Shown here one piece after another: positions 22,236 to 35,482 of a stretch of 64,000 nt of DNA; within the stretch, counting starts at the first letter, position 1, and every line of letters starts with the position of its first letter. The stretch is taken from NCBI GenBank assembly GCA_958298945.1, contig OY282606.1, positions 48,931,920 through 48,995,919 of the forward strand. Direction: 5' to 3'. The position numbers and the translations under genes were made by a program. This DNA comes from Atherix ibis (lineage: Eukaryota > Arthropoda > Insecta > Diptera > Athericidae). The notes below the pieces were generated by a model. That model saw only the letters and a program-made list of their open reading frames with translations. It made no database searches and had not been told where the DNA came from.

Positions 22236-22963
22236 ATTTTATATAAAAATATAATGTGTTTAACTTTTGCAACGTAATATTATTAAGAGTGTATTTTTAA
22301 AATGTTTGTATAGCAAGAGTTTATGTTAAGCGATTTATTGCAACGCATTGGAAACAACAACGGGTAAGCAGTGGCTTGGAAAGCAAAAATCCAAGAGTTT
22401 TATGGTGCCAACATATCAGCCGTTTATTTCGAAAACAAATTAAAATCTTTAATACGTACGCAATAGAAGTTGTTATGACTAACGAAATTGAAACTCATGA
22501 GGATGGTGTTAATATGTATATTTGGAATGAAACCTGAGTTGCCATGAAATCAATCCTCAGTTGCCATGAAATTAATCACAAAACTATTATTTTTCATTTC
22601 TACATTATTTTAGCCGTTTGTAGAATAATTTTAATTTTTTTATGTCAAACGACGAGGTTGATAGTCTCATCGTTCGTGATGATTGTAACTAAAATTTGAA
22701 ATAAAGAATTCAATATATTTAATATAAATAAATTTACTACTGAAAGCTTAAATTCTATTCAAATTCTCTTCTAAAAACTTTGTTTTATTTAAATAACAAA
22801 AATGAGCATTATATAAAAAAGAAGACAATTAAAAATGGAAATTTATTAAAAATATTCTTTATAATGAAAATTTAAGTTATTTACAGAAAAATTTATTAAC
22901 TACCCTAAACATAATAACTTAAAAAACTAGCGTAAATTCTGAGCAAAATACTTTTTTGAAATA
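22236..22963. other. intergenic sequence between convergent genes
   Basis: The 3' ends of PTRHD1 (+) and the next gene (-) face each other here. A more balanced stretch (22320-22560) includes a small direct repeat of a TGAGTTGCCATGAAAT-like unit near 22530 and 22557. No coding potential is convincing. Confidence 0.5.
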
Positions 22964-23559
22964 TTAATTTGGGTGTTTTGGAGTCTTTTTATAATCGTCA
23001 ATAGTCTTCGTTTCAATGCACATTTCATTAATGTTCATGCAATATTTAACTTCATCATCACTGCATGGTACTGCCGACGACATCATGACGAGAATTAGTT
23101 TACGCATGAAATTGATTTTCTCGACAATTTTCAGGGATTTCCTTAATTTTTCGCTATCGGGTTCTGAGAGTTCGGATTTAGCTTTGCTCAACAAATCACG
23201 AAGTTTTGATTCCTTCTTCTTCAACTTTTCTAGTGCTGCAAGTTTTTCATTCGCAATAGAAATATGTTTTTTACACTCATTTTTTATATCAAGTAGTTTG
23301 CTAAAAAGTTATTAATGTTAAACAAATTATTCAATTTAAGTTAAAAACGCAAACTGATTATAAAATTACAGTATTAAATTTTTGTTCACCTTTCAACATC
23401 ATCAACTGTTAACTTTTCCTTTTCGATATATTCGAAGGAATCAATTGTTTTTAGTATTGCTTGTTTAGTACCAACATTCATTATAACTGATTGAAACGGC
23501 AACCGTGTAAGGGTTCCTTCAACTTCCTCAAAATCATTTAAATTTTCATCCACCTCCAT
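22964..23559 (-). CDS. unrecognised small coiled-coil protein, two exons
   Basis: Exon 1 is 23559-23390 and exon 2 is 23300-22964, joined across an 89-nt GT-AG intron (GTGAAC donor, TTTTTTAG acceptor; the split codon becomes serine 57). The product is 168 aa. The start is the first ATG (MEVDENLNDFEEVEG); upstream in-frame starts would be non-ATG. Residues 45-110 are rich in K, E and L with heptad-like spacing (KLLDIKNECKKHISIANEK, then LAALEKLKKKESKLRDLLSK), predicting a coiled coil. The C-terminus has a short cysteine-containing stretch (SSAVPCSDDEVKYCMNINEM). The splicing and frame conservation support a real gene. I do not recognise the family. Short acidic-start coiled-coil proteins of this sort occur among kinetochore and centrosome subunits, but that is only a guess. 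Confidence 0.65.
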
Positions 23560-25600
23560 TATTAGGGAACTGCCAGTAAGCAAACTACTAAATTTCAGTT
23601 GAAATGTTTTCAATTTTGACAATAGATATGTCAACAAATAAGTGCTGCCATTGTGTGAAAATCAAAATTACAAAGCTCTTCTTGTTCATTTGCTGAAAAA
23701 GCTGAGTACAAATTATTTTTTTTTTTAGAAAACCGCACAAATGTTCTACAAAAGTAAATTTGTATATTTTTACGAAAACAACAATTGCTAAAAACATTTC
23801 CATATCACATTTTAATAAATTAAAAATAAAATTTTTAATAAAAATTGTAATATTTGGAGAGACTTTTTAATTTTTTAACAGTTTGATTTATTTTTAAGGA
23901 AAATATTATTTGTTTACATTAAAAATCACCCATAAATATGAAATTAGAGTGATTTTTTTCAATATGAAAGTTTTATTTCTAAGTAAATTTAATTAAAAAA
24001 AAATCGAAATATTATAATATATAATGTAAAATTATAAATATGTGCAGTTTTTGAAGTTTCTATCGATAAATTTATAAATTTGCTGTGTAAATAAATTTAC
24101 TTTGTTTTTGCATTTTCGCAAATTAGCTATAAAAATAAATTTTTTCAATTAGAATCTCAAAATTAATTATCTCAACAAAAATGCAAAAATTTGTTCAATT
24201 TTTTTCGAACACACTAATTAATTAATTTTTATACATTTCTAAAATTGTATTATTTCCAAATTGTTCAGTTCCTTAAAACAAATATACAAATTGTTTTCCG
24301 TTTTACAATAAATTGGTTTGGTTAGTCAAAGGGTTGTATGGTATTTCCATGCTAAATTTAATGAGTGCCATTTTGTGCAAAATATTTAAAAATATAATTT
24401 AAAATTGGATGATTGAAGAAATTTTGCAAGTACAATTTTGGTATAAAATGAGATGCTCTTGTACTGGGAGGAAATTGAATGGCTGCTTTGAAATATGCAA
24501 ACTCAAATTCTTAATCGTAAAAAATCAAGATAAGATTATCATATGCTAAAAATAATCTTGTTTGTTTTAACTAAATAAAATCGAAATCCATTTTTTAGGA
24601 ATTCCTTTAATAAATGTTACCAATTTAAAGCTTTAACTTATTAATTAAATAATTTTTCAAAATTTTTATTTTAATTTACACTACCTTCCGTAAGAAAAAG
24701 GTAGTGTATATTTTTTAGTATGCTTATGATAATTCGTGCTGCCAGAGTTGTATTTTAAATATACAAATTAGGACACTTCAAATTGCGTAAATTCATGTTT
24801 TTTTTTTTCATTTTAAACTAAAGTTTTCCCAACTAAATTTTGAACTATACTTTTAATTTTTTTTTTATTTTATAATATATAAGTACAAAAATATTTAATT
24901 TGGAAGTTTTCTGAAAATTTTAATCAAAGTAAATGATAATAAATTTCTATTTAGGTTAATAATTAATTTTTACTAGTTTAGAAAATATTTACTAGTTTAC
25001 TAAAATTTATTATCAAAAATTAGTTTTTAGCAAATTCAAAACTTCTTTTACATAATTTAATTTATATTTATTAGAAACAAAATACCACAATTATTTATAT
25101 TAGAAAATAAATTTTATTTCTTATTACAATTTGGACACTATATTATATTCAGAAAATGTTAAGTTTAATTTTACCTGAAAATGCGTAAAATATATTGTGT
25201 TTTTTACATAAAATTCAATATAAAACTTATTTTTACAAGCTACACCGTATTCTTTTTACATAAAAGCGTTTATAATATGCTTCTGATAAATACATTGATA
25301 AAATAGTATATTTTTTAACGAATTTTATTTGATAACATTTTTTTTCAACTATAAGAAAATTTCTATTATTTTAAATGAAATAATTTTATTTATAATCAAT
25401 TAAATAAATTATAAAAAAAAAAAAATATAAATCTGAATAAATTTGATATTTTTTATTAAAAAGGTTTTTCTTTCTTCAATAAAATTATATGGTGGAATCT
25501 GTATTTAAAAAAATATTTATTCTATTATTAGCATTTTTTACGTTAAATGCCTACCCTATTTTATATAATTTCAAGTTGGGTTAATGCTAGTAGATGTAGA
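23560..25600. other. AT-rich intergenic sequence
   Basis: Apart from the presumed promoter of the coiled-coil gene near its left edge, nothing is recognised in two kilobases of strongly AT-rich sequence. Confidence 0.5.
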
Positions 25601-27224
25601 ACAGAATTTTTTAGTATTTTATATTATCATTTTATACTAGTTCGAATCTGAAATGTTGTCGGCACTGTGAAATGTTAAATCCGATTTTTGACAATTCGTT
25701 TCGTGTGTACCAAAGAGATTTTTGGCCATGTACAAATGTATTGTTGGTCGTTAATAGTGTGTACGTTCTGTGTATGGTCGGGCTGGTGTTTTTTTCGTGA
25801 TTTCTTTTCGTCTTGTAAAGTTGTTTAAAAAAACGCGAATTTCCCATAAATGTTCACTGAAACCGTAACGAAATTGTTTTAAAATACGATTGAACAGTTT
25901 TGTTTAGTAATTGTTTGTGTTTTATAATTTACAATAAGAGGTGAGCTCCGAGCTCTGCTAAAAATTCATCGGCTTTGTTATTTAGCAGGCGTTGTCATTA
26001 TTCATACATCGTTCGGCCAGCACACCCCGGTCTTCATCACCATCCATCGTCGTGTCATTTTCTGTATCGCTTTCGCTTTCGTTTTTCTTTATATTCCCTC
26101 GTATAGGAAAAATATTATAATGTCCGTTGTATAATATTATGTATTTATATTTACTTTACCCTTCCCTATATCCACTCGCCCGCGACAAAATAGGAAAAAC
26201 CAACACAAAAAGAAAAAAAGTCAGTGTTTTTATTCTCGTATAGTTGAAGTTTCCTTGTTATTTTTTCATTTCCAGCTAAAAGATCGTTTGTTGTTTTTTC
26301 TTTGTATTTAACGCCTTCGCAAAATTTATTTTCTACTCCCCCAAATCCGGAATTCACTATTTATTCCGATACTCGGTAAAATCTGTCATCAGTAATAGGC
26401 GAACTTTCTACGAAATCGAACATTTTTGTGATGATTACCAATTTCTATACGTACGAGTATGTATGTATGTTGGAAGTGAATGGGTAATTAGCATATTCTC
26501 ATTATTATGAAAAGAGACCAATTCCATCTAGAAGGGGACGGATAGTAATATTTCGTCGACTTATCTTTGCTATTTTATGTCGAAATAATTTTAAAAGCTG
26601 CTCAGAGCAAGTGAAATTGCACGAAATCGTAACAGAATGACGGACGAATGGCCGAATGTCATTTGGTTTTGTCTTTGCCCTCGCCTTCTAGTCTAGACAC
26701 ATTGAATCATTCACTCCCTTCCAGCCGATGGCGGATTTTTTTGGTTTTTTCTGTAGTTCATTTTGTGCAATTTCATCCCTCTATAAAGTGTTTAGGCGAC
26801 CTTAGCAGTTTGCTGTTCGGTGAAGTTCAATGCTCACGTGGATATCACACTATTTATCTAAAAATAAATAATTAAAAAAAATCGAAAAAATACATAAAAT
26901 CGTTGCGTGCTATAAATGTACGTACGGTCAGAATAATAATAGAATTGTAAAAATGTCTGTGCTTCCTGGCCGTTGTTATTGGTGTCGGCCAAATGGGGTT
27001 CTTTTGAATAGCTATGAATTCGTGAATAATAAGCGTTATTGCTTTGGCCAATTACCCACCAGCATACTCAATACGATAATTGGTTACCAACCCTTTCCTA
27101 TTATCCAAATCCTATTCGAATAATAAAATCTCGTTTAAGCTGTCCTTTTATGACAACTTAATAAAAAGAAAATCTTCAATTTTTTTCAATAAAAAACTAA
27201 TTTAAAACAATTTTTGATTTGCAG
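25601..27224 (+). promoter_or_regulatory. presumed Mtl promoter, 5' UTR exon(s) and 5' UTR intron
   Basis: Base composition is clearly more balanced than on either side. A splice acceptor TTTGATTTGCAG abuts the Mtl ATG directly, so at least one untranslated upstream exon must exist. A plausible donor is AAGAG followed by GTGAGC at about 25937-25947; others are possible. The transcription start cannot be fixed from sequence alone. Confidence 0.5.
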
Positions 27225-29223
27225 ATGGCTTCTGGTCGCCCTATCAAATGTGTCGTAGTTGGTGATGGAACCGTTGGTAAAACTTGCATGTTAATATCAT
27301 ATACAACAGATAGTTTTCCGGGAGAATATGTGCCAACAGTGTAAGCGAAATGCAATTTATCTATTTTTTTCAACGGCAAAAAAATAACAAACCATAAAAA
27401 ACAAACAAAAAAAAAATCCAATTGAACGAAAATTATTGTAATTTTTTTTTAATCATTGACCATGAACAATTCTGATATATTCCCTGTTGTTGTTTTTTGG
27501 GTAAAAAATTACAGTTTCGATAATTACTCAGCGCCAATGGCCGTTGACAGTATACAAGTGTCGCTGGGATTATGGGATACAGCTGGTCAAGAAGACTACG
27601 ATCGGTTGCGACCACTTTCATATCCTCAAACTGATGTGTTTCTTATATGCTTCAGTGTTGCCAGTCCGTCATCATTTGAAAACGTAACATCGAAATGGTA
27701 TCCTGAAATCAAACATCACTGCCCAGATGCTCCAATAATTTTAGTTGGTAAGCTAATATTGAAAAAGAAGAAAAGAAACCAAACCAAAACGCATCCAGTA
27801 AATTAAAATGTTTACAATTGTTTTTTTTTTTAATTTTCTCCTATCATTAATATTTGTCAATTGCATCGCATACGTTTATTCTCTTAAAATGTTTCCTTAA
27901 ATAGTTTTTCTTTTATTTGCTCTGTTTTCGATCAACTGTAATGCATTTCCGTTTTGTTCATTTCTTAGGTACAAAAATAGATTTACGAGACGATAGAGAA
28001 ACATTAAGTGCTCTTTCTGAGCAAGGATTATCACCTTTAAAACGTGAACAAGGTCAGAAATTGGCGAATAAAATTAGAGCTGTAAGATATATGGAATGTT
28101 CCGCCTTGACACAGCGTGGTTTAAAGCAAGTGAGTCACCATTGTACGATGAGTTCTTAAATATTTTTCTTTCAAGCAGAAAATGTTGTCGTTTTATTTTT
28201 TTCGAAATTTTTTTTTTTAATAATTTAAGGAAAATATTAAGCAAATACAAATAAGGACAAATTATAGAAAAAGCCAGATGAGAGTAGAGTGTGGGGAATG
28301 AAGGGGGAAATCGATAAAATTGGGGACAATATGAATGATATCCCAGAATAATTTTCTTGTTTGTTTTTTAGTATTTTGGATAATACAATTTTCTTTTAAA
28401 TTTCTAAAATTAGCTTGTTTCGTATTTTTTGTTATTGAAGTTTTGAATTATGTTCTATTTTAGTTGAAAGTCAGAATCATCGTTCTCTTTACTTATAAAA
28501 ATTGATTTTATATATACAAAAAAAAAATTGCCTTTCTATTAAATTTTCTTTTATTATGGGAACATTTTTTCCTTTTTTTATGTTCATTTATCTTAAAGTA
28601 AAATAAATATAAAATTATTGTATTAAATTTAGTATCTTTTGGATTTTTTATTTCGACAATTTTCTATTCCAAGAATACTTTTAGATACTATTTTACTATA
28701 GTTTTGGTATTTAAAAATAAAAACAAAATAAAAAAATAGAATTTTGAATTTTTTCAAATTAAAAAGAATAAATTTTAATTTTTTAGTTATTTTTTCTTAT
28801 TATCTAGTTTAGAAAGCTTTAAAAATATTTAAAAACACTAACCTTCACATATTTTTTATGATTACAAAATAAACTTAATTCCAAAATTTAAAAATTTCTA
28901 AGCATTTGTTTTTTAAAGTTTTATTCTTAATATCGTATTTTCTTTCAAATTCAAAACTATTCCTTTTATTTAAATAAAGAAAATTAACAATTCAAATTTA
29001 AAAAAAAATTGAATATATTTCTTGAAACTTTTACTTTCATATAACTTTTTCAATATTATAAAAACATTTCTATTTGTATTTAAAATAAAAAAAAATTACA
29101 TCAAATTTGTTTTCCATTTTATCTTTTCTTTTTGGTGATGAAAAGGTTTTCGATGAAGCTGTACGAGCTGTTTTAAGGCCAGAACCGCAAAAACGTCGCC
29201 AAAGGAAATGCGTGGTAATGTAA
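27225..29223 (+). CDS. Mtl: Rho-family GTPase Mtl (Mig-2-like), four coding exons
   Basis: Coding exons 27225-27340, 27515-27747, 27969-28129 and 29146-29223 give 195 aa, the length I expect for insect Mtl. The P-loop GDGTVGKT is at residues 13-20, switch I YVPTVFDNY at 35-43, switch II DTAGQ at 60-64, the guanine-specificity motif TKID at 118-121 and SAL at 161-163. The tail is polybasic (KRRQRK, 186-191) and ends in the prenylation box CVVM (192-195). It is Rac-like, but a threonine replaces the P-loop alanine of Rac (position 16), the protein is longer than 192 aa, and it contains [13 protein letters not shown] and [10 protein letters not shown]. These features indicate Mtl rather than Rac1/2 or Cdc42. 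The protein cycles between GTP and GDP at the plasma membrane and controls actin in migration, axon guidance and dorsal closure. The acceptor abuts the ATG. Confidence in the class is very high and in the Mtl paralogue high. Confidence 0.95.
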
Positions 29224-31050
29224 ATATATAAATACATATACATATATATGTTTTGTATATACAGAACATATACAAAAAAAAAACAAAGAAAAATATATAA
29301 AGCAAATTAAAAAGAAATCCATAAAAATAACAGAAATAACTGGAGGATTAATAATATTATTACTATTGTTCGGAAATTTTTTTCGTATAATGTTTCATTG
29401 ATTTTTTCTAATTAGTATACAAAAAAATGAGAGTAGATGAAACGCAAGAAAACAAACATTTTTAATATACATAATATGAATAATTAGAACAGAAAAAGAA
29501 AATTTAAATTACAAAAAAGAAGAGAAAGTTGAAAAAAATTAAAACTTAAAACAAATGATAAACCATTATTCTAGATAAAAAAAATAACATGCAAAAAATT
29601 TAAAAATAAAATTTTTTATTTAAAGTAAAAATTCATAATAAAAACAAAAAAAAACCGAATAGGCACATTTTTATAGTTTCACTTAGAATGAACGATTTTG
29701 TGTTTTAATGAAAACGCTAAAAAATCAATAATATACAATAGAATAAAACAAATCAAATTGTTGATAATATATTATATTAATACAAATAGAAAATTTTATC
29801 CCGCTAGATTACAAAACAAAAAATAAAGAGTAAAAACAATAAACGTACAGGAAATTTTGAAACAAATTTAAAAACTCGACAATTTTATAAGAATCTTAGT
29901 TTAGGCCTACATAAAAAATTACGTATAAATAAAAACAATAAGAAATATACAAAAATGAAAAAAAGAAAACTGAAAATGTAAAAACAAAATCATAAAAATC
30001 AAATAATAATAAATAATAGTTATAATAATGATACTCATATACAAAGTTAGATTTTACCTCAGATCAACTCGATATAATAAATATTAAGAATTAATAACAC
30101 TAAAATATATGAAAAGAATAACAAGAAAAAAAAACAAATAAAAGTAAAAACAATATAATAAAAATAAAAATAACCTATGAGATCAAAATGTATATGTCAT
30201 TTTATACAGTAACAAATTTTTTTTTTAAAAATAAAAATAAATTATATCAAATCAGATATTATTAAATACATTTAAAAATATTAAAAAAATAAAAATAAAA
30301 ATTTCACATACAAAATTAATAACAATAAAAAAAAATAGAAGAAAACAAAGAAAACGAAAATGAAACTAGAAAAATACGAGTAAAGCTTTTTCTTATCGTC
30401 AAGTATAGTAAATCATATAATAAAAATAGAGCTTTTGTAAAATATAAAACCAATATCCAATAAACCAAGTACACTTACTTATAGGCATTAACATACACAT
30501 ACTCCGACAGAAAAGGAAAGAGGATTTAATTAATTGGAAATGTAGGTAGATAGGTACGCTCGGTCTTCGTTTTTTTTCTTTTGCAAAAAATGGTATTAAA
30601 AAAATAATAATGGATTAAATATATACAAACACATGTACGCATAAATAGTGAGTCAATAATAGAAGAGAAAAACAATTTAAAATGCACAGCCATAATGGAA
30701 AATCTTACCATAAATTGCCATTCAAATTATAGATTAAATATAATATGATCGTAAGTAAAAAAATATAATAAAATATTAACAGGTAATTATTATGATTTCT
30801 GAAAATTTTCTTCTAATTTTTTAATGAATTTATTCAAATTTTTTTATTAGTTAAAAAAAAGAATCATTTGTGCAATTTTCTTTAAAATCAATATACGTGT
30901 AAGGCTAGAATAGTTTTCCAAGGCACTTGTTCTGAATAACGGAAAATAATATATTCGCTTTGTGCAAGTGCTTCTGAGATAATTATAAAAAATAAACTCA
31001 TTAATTGTTAGAAATCGTGTACCACTGCCGAAATTCTTATAACTTCATGG
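29224..31050 (+). other. probable Mtl 3' UTR and flank, A-rich on the plus strand
   Basis: No reading frame is present. The plus strand is markedly A-rich over T (for example 29440-30400), with many AATAAA signals, as in a long 3' UTR. The true cleavage site cannot be chosen. Confidence 0.4.
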
Positions 31051-32560
31051 AACTTTTTGTGTAAATACAATTTTTTGAGTTCAGTAATTAATGCTATTGT
31101 TGCAAAGTGAAATGGATGGCAGTCGAATGGGTTTACACGTTGCTGCATTGCGCAGGTGTTGACCACTCTTTGTTTTGCAGCCTTATAGCGTCGCGCTGTT
31201 GTTTGATCATTCCTTGTGTTGCGTCACAATAGTTTACGTGATATGCGTTTTGATTAACCGCAGCGTTGAAATGCACACGTACGTGAAATGTAATAATGAG
31301 GGTTTTTACTATGTCGTTTTTTTGTTTATCTCTTTTTTAGAAGTTTATTTTAAAGTAGAATATTTAAATTATTTTTACTTTAATAGTTAGGAAACTGAAA
31401 CGTGGGCCTCAGAGCTGGCATCATAAATGTTCAGTACATTATATTATCAAAGACAGATTATTAAAGCTATCTTATCAAAGCAAAAAGCACTTGTAAAAAT
31501 TTACACTTCGATTAAATTGATTTCATATATGATTGAGTACATGCAACTCTGTGCTTGTAAGTGTTGGTAATCTTTTCGCAAAATGTCCATATGATTAGAG
31601 GGGAAAAAAACAACAAAAAATTGTTGTGGCTACAATACTGATTATATTTATTAAATATGTGCCGGCATTTTTCCGACCTTGAAAAACGATAATATTCTTT
31701 TTCCAAAGATAATAAAGTGTGCAGCTGAGTCTAGTGCCAGTCGTCTGACTAACTGAAATTCTGCGCACGTACGTGTAGAATTACGTGCGCTAAAATCATC
31801 AGATTTCCACTATTATAGTTTTATAGCTATTGGCGACAGTAACATTAGTACTGACCACATTAGTGGCGAAAAGTTGTCATGTGTGGTTGCATTACGACAA
31901 ATTCACGTACATATGAACGATCAGAAGAACATTACTAGAACAGTACCAGTCGAATTAATTCTGTACTTATACTGAATTTAGCTAACGTCGTTATTGGCAT
32001 AATAGCTCGAAATATACATATTAACGAAATAATAGATTTTTGACCCCAAAACTTTAAACTTTCCTATACGAGCATACACGTTATGATACGTACGAAACTA
32101 TTGGCAGCAATACAATAAAACTGAACTGCAAATACATCTGTCAAAAATTTACGAATTTTGCCAGCATTAACCAATTAAATACAATTGTAATAAAATTTGT
32201 TATTTATAAATTATGTTTCATTCAATTTTTTAATAAAACTACAAATAATTGAATTCACCTGCGTTATTTCTATTTCAATTTTAACTGTCAAACAACAATC
32301 TTGTCACTAAACGAAACACTGAAATGTATGGAATTACTTGAATTACAAGGGCAAAACTAAAACAGTCGGAGTTTTGTGCATTTTCATAAGACAGTGAAGG
32401 ATTTAAAATCTTGTAAACGTCACCGCATACAATTTTCAGTTGAAGTCGAAATTTCGCTCTAATCATATAAGTATAAGAACAGTTGAGTAACATTATGGCA
32501 TAGGGTTGCGTTAAATAATTGCGTAAGGTTGTAATTAGTTTATGTATAAATGTACGAGTA
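31051..32560. other. balanced-composition non-coding island
   Basis: Base composition is more even than in the surroundings and there are no long frames. It includes two copies of the palindrome CACGTACGTG (31276-31285 and 31766-31775). The second lies in a 9-bp inverted repeat GCGCACGTA/TACGTGCGC (31763-31771 and 31782-31790). A regulatory region or the exon of a non-coding transcript are both possible; neither is shown. Confidence 0.35.
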
Positions 32561-33545
32561 CACGCAAGTGGACCAAATCAATATTGTTGACATGAATCAT
32601 CGGGATATGTAGTTTTGATCTTCAAAACTGATTTGAAACCTTCACAATCTTATGAGAATGCACACAATTCGTTCAATTAAGTCTTTTTCTAATTTTTCGT
32701 TCTCGTCCTAAACTTGTCGCACATGTCAGTATTTTGTTAAGTAGCAGCATTGTTGAAATTGAAATCAAAGGGCAAAATAAATGTATATATAAAGTTAAGT
32801 GAATTTAAATATAAAAAGGGGCGTTTCTTTACTCGTTTTAATTCGTTGAATCAGGGTAGAACTGAAACGATTTTAGTTCTCGTCAGAATTGTACCCAACC
32901 AATCACAGGGTCATAAAAATTTCACGTATGTGTATCATGCTTGATTGAAAAAGTATAGGCGTACCCCAGTTATTTCTCTTAACATCGCACGACTATTCTA
33001 GCCTTAACAAAACATTTAAGAATTTTTTGACATTTAAATATATTAAGTATATCAGATTTAAATTTTTTTAGAACAATTTTATTTATATTCGTTTCCCAAA
33101 ACATTGAATTTATTAAAAACAAATATTTTTTTAAAATTTTTATTAAGAAATAAAAATAAAAAGAAAATTGAATAAAAACTAAAAACTTTGGTCAATTTTA
33201 TTCTCAATTAAATGCTACAATAATAATATATATGACAATAGTGAATAATTAAGTTTTTTTATTTTATATTATTATTATTATAATAATAATTATTATTAAT
33301 TACGATATGTTTTCTTTTTTTTTCATAAATTAAATCAGAGAATAATTTTTTTTATTGTTTTAATACTGTTTTATTTATTGTACTTTAAAATATGTTTAAC
33401 TGTTGAAAATAATAGTATAATAAGTTATATTTTGCGCAGAAATTTCATTTCTTAAGATAAAAATTTCCTCGATGGTTGATGTGTTTTCAATTTAATAAGT
33501 CAATATTCATTTTATTATTATTTATTTTCATTAAAAAAAAGAAAT

Positions 33546-33700
33546 ATTATTTTGATAGTATTGTTTATCGCCGAAATTTATTGTTATTATTTTGATAGTA
33601 TTGTTTATCGCCGAAATTTTATTTTATAATTGTATTTTTTTACTGATAATTGTATTTTTTTATAATTTTATTTTATAATTGTATTTTTTTTTTACTGACA
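33546..33700 (+). repeat. short tandem duplications
   Basis: A 40-bp unit containing TTTGATAGTATTGTTTATCG is present twice (core at 33551 and 33591). It is followed by two to three copies of an ATAATTGTATTTTTTT unit (33627-33690). Confidence 0.75.
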
Positions 33701-35427
33701 GTATTTTAATAGTTTAGGTCTTTCTTAGAGATTTTTTTTTTAAATTTTCAATTGGTTAAAATGTATTATTGGATTTTAGAAGTTGTTTCTAAGTTTAGAA
33801 TCGCAGTACAATATCGACACTGAAATTTAAAAAAGACGGTCTATAATATTGAACCTTAGTGTCATACGATCTATCTGAAAATTTGGTAAACCATCATGAA
33901 AAAGTACTTTACATTTAAGAGAATATATTTATATACGTACACAATTAATTTTAATATTAAAAATAAAGAAAACTGAAAAAAAATTGGTCATTGAAACCCA
34001 AAGGAAAGAAAAAATGGAAATCTTATAATTTATAAAATAAAAACTTTTCTGTTAAGTCAACACAAATTTTTAACACATTAAAACTTAAAAAAAAATCCTT
34101 TTTGAAAAAAATATGAAGGGTCTCATTGTGGATGTAGAGTGGAATTATTACTCACGTGTCTTTGCCTAAATCGATATTAAATCGCGTTTTTCTTTAATTA
34201 TTTTCAATTTTGAGATATAACTTGTATATTTATGGCCTAATGCAAGCGGTTAAGAAATTTTTTGGATGACGAAAACTTTACACAGTTATTCAATTAGTAG
34301 TCGTAAATAGTACGAATACGAATACTAAATATTACCTATTGAGAACTTACAAATATTTCACCATTCTTTTTATGTTTAATGTTTAAAAAAAATTCAATCA
34401 ATTTAAAACCATTAAAAAAGGAAATTGAGGCAAATTGTTTATTGTTCAAAAAACTGGTAGTCACGCGACAGCCGTAATACCGAATCAAAAGTTATTCTTT
34501 ATTAAAGAATCACTCAACTTACAACTTATTGTGCACATACTAACAAGGCTCAAAAATTTTTAAAAATAATCCTAATATCAATAAAGAAAAAATCCTTTAT
34601 TTCCTACCCTAATCGGTTTGTACTCGTAATTTTTGCTTTTTCTTCATTTACAACAAAATTTAATAAAATAAAAATGACACAAATATAAATAAATGTTTTC
34701 TTATTATTATTTATTAGCTATTTTATTTTCTTATTTTGAATTTCGTAAATACAAAAAAAAATTTATATTTTAAACTACTTTATATACCAAAGGAAATAAT
34801 GAAAATAAAAAAAAAAATTATGTAAAAGCTATAGTATATAAAATATTAACATTTAAATAATTAGGTTTATCTAGTCAATTGTGAAAATTAAAGTGAATTT
34901 TTATCGAAGAACGACCTCAGAATATATCATTAAAAATAAATAAAAGAAAATGTGTACTATAAGCAAATAATTGCGCCAACAATAATATACTCTCTCTTGT
35001 ATTAAAATATTTTTTTCTAATGATTTAAAAAACAATGTTTTTTTTTAAATTTTACTTTAGAAATTATTTTTGAAAAAGATTTTTAATGAAAATAGTTAAT
35101 TTTCGGTTTTAAACTTTATAAAAACTCTTGGGAAACCCATAATCAATAAATAATAATAAATAGTATTATCGGTTTCCTAATGGAAGAAATTTTTAAATAA
35201 AAAACAACTTATTAAAAGTAAACATTAACAAAAAATATGTAATTAACAATATGTATGTAACTATGATCAAAATACAATATATCAGTTGATTATTCTGAGT
35301 TAATTAATGTTGATTTACTTAAGAACAATTTTATACAATTACAATTAAAAAATTAAATATTAAAATATTAAAACATATAACATCAATAATTTATATATTA
35401 AATTAGTTTTGAGAGTTTTAGATAAAA

Positions 35428-35428
<1 letters not shown>

Positions 35429-35458
<30 letters not shown>

Positions 35459-35482
35459 TTGAGAGAGAGATCAAGAGAGAGA
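35429..35482 (+). repeat. (GA)n simple repeat
   Basis: A run of mostly perfect GA dinucleotides with a few interruptions. GAGAG is the core bound by GAGA factor in flies, but a plain microsatellite is the simpler reading. Confidence 0.85.

Noticed and set aside
22964..23224. A single-exon 86-aa protein starting at 23224
   Set aside because: The start would be TTG; the same frame extends upstream to a good splice acceptor and joins an upstream exon in phase.
35429..35482. A GAGA-factor regulatory cluster
   Set aside because: A plain GA microsatellite explains it; no nearby gene or other motif supports regulation.
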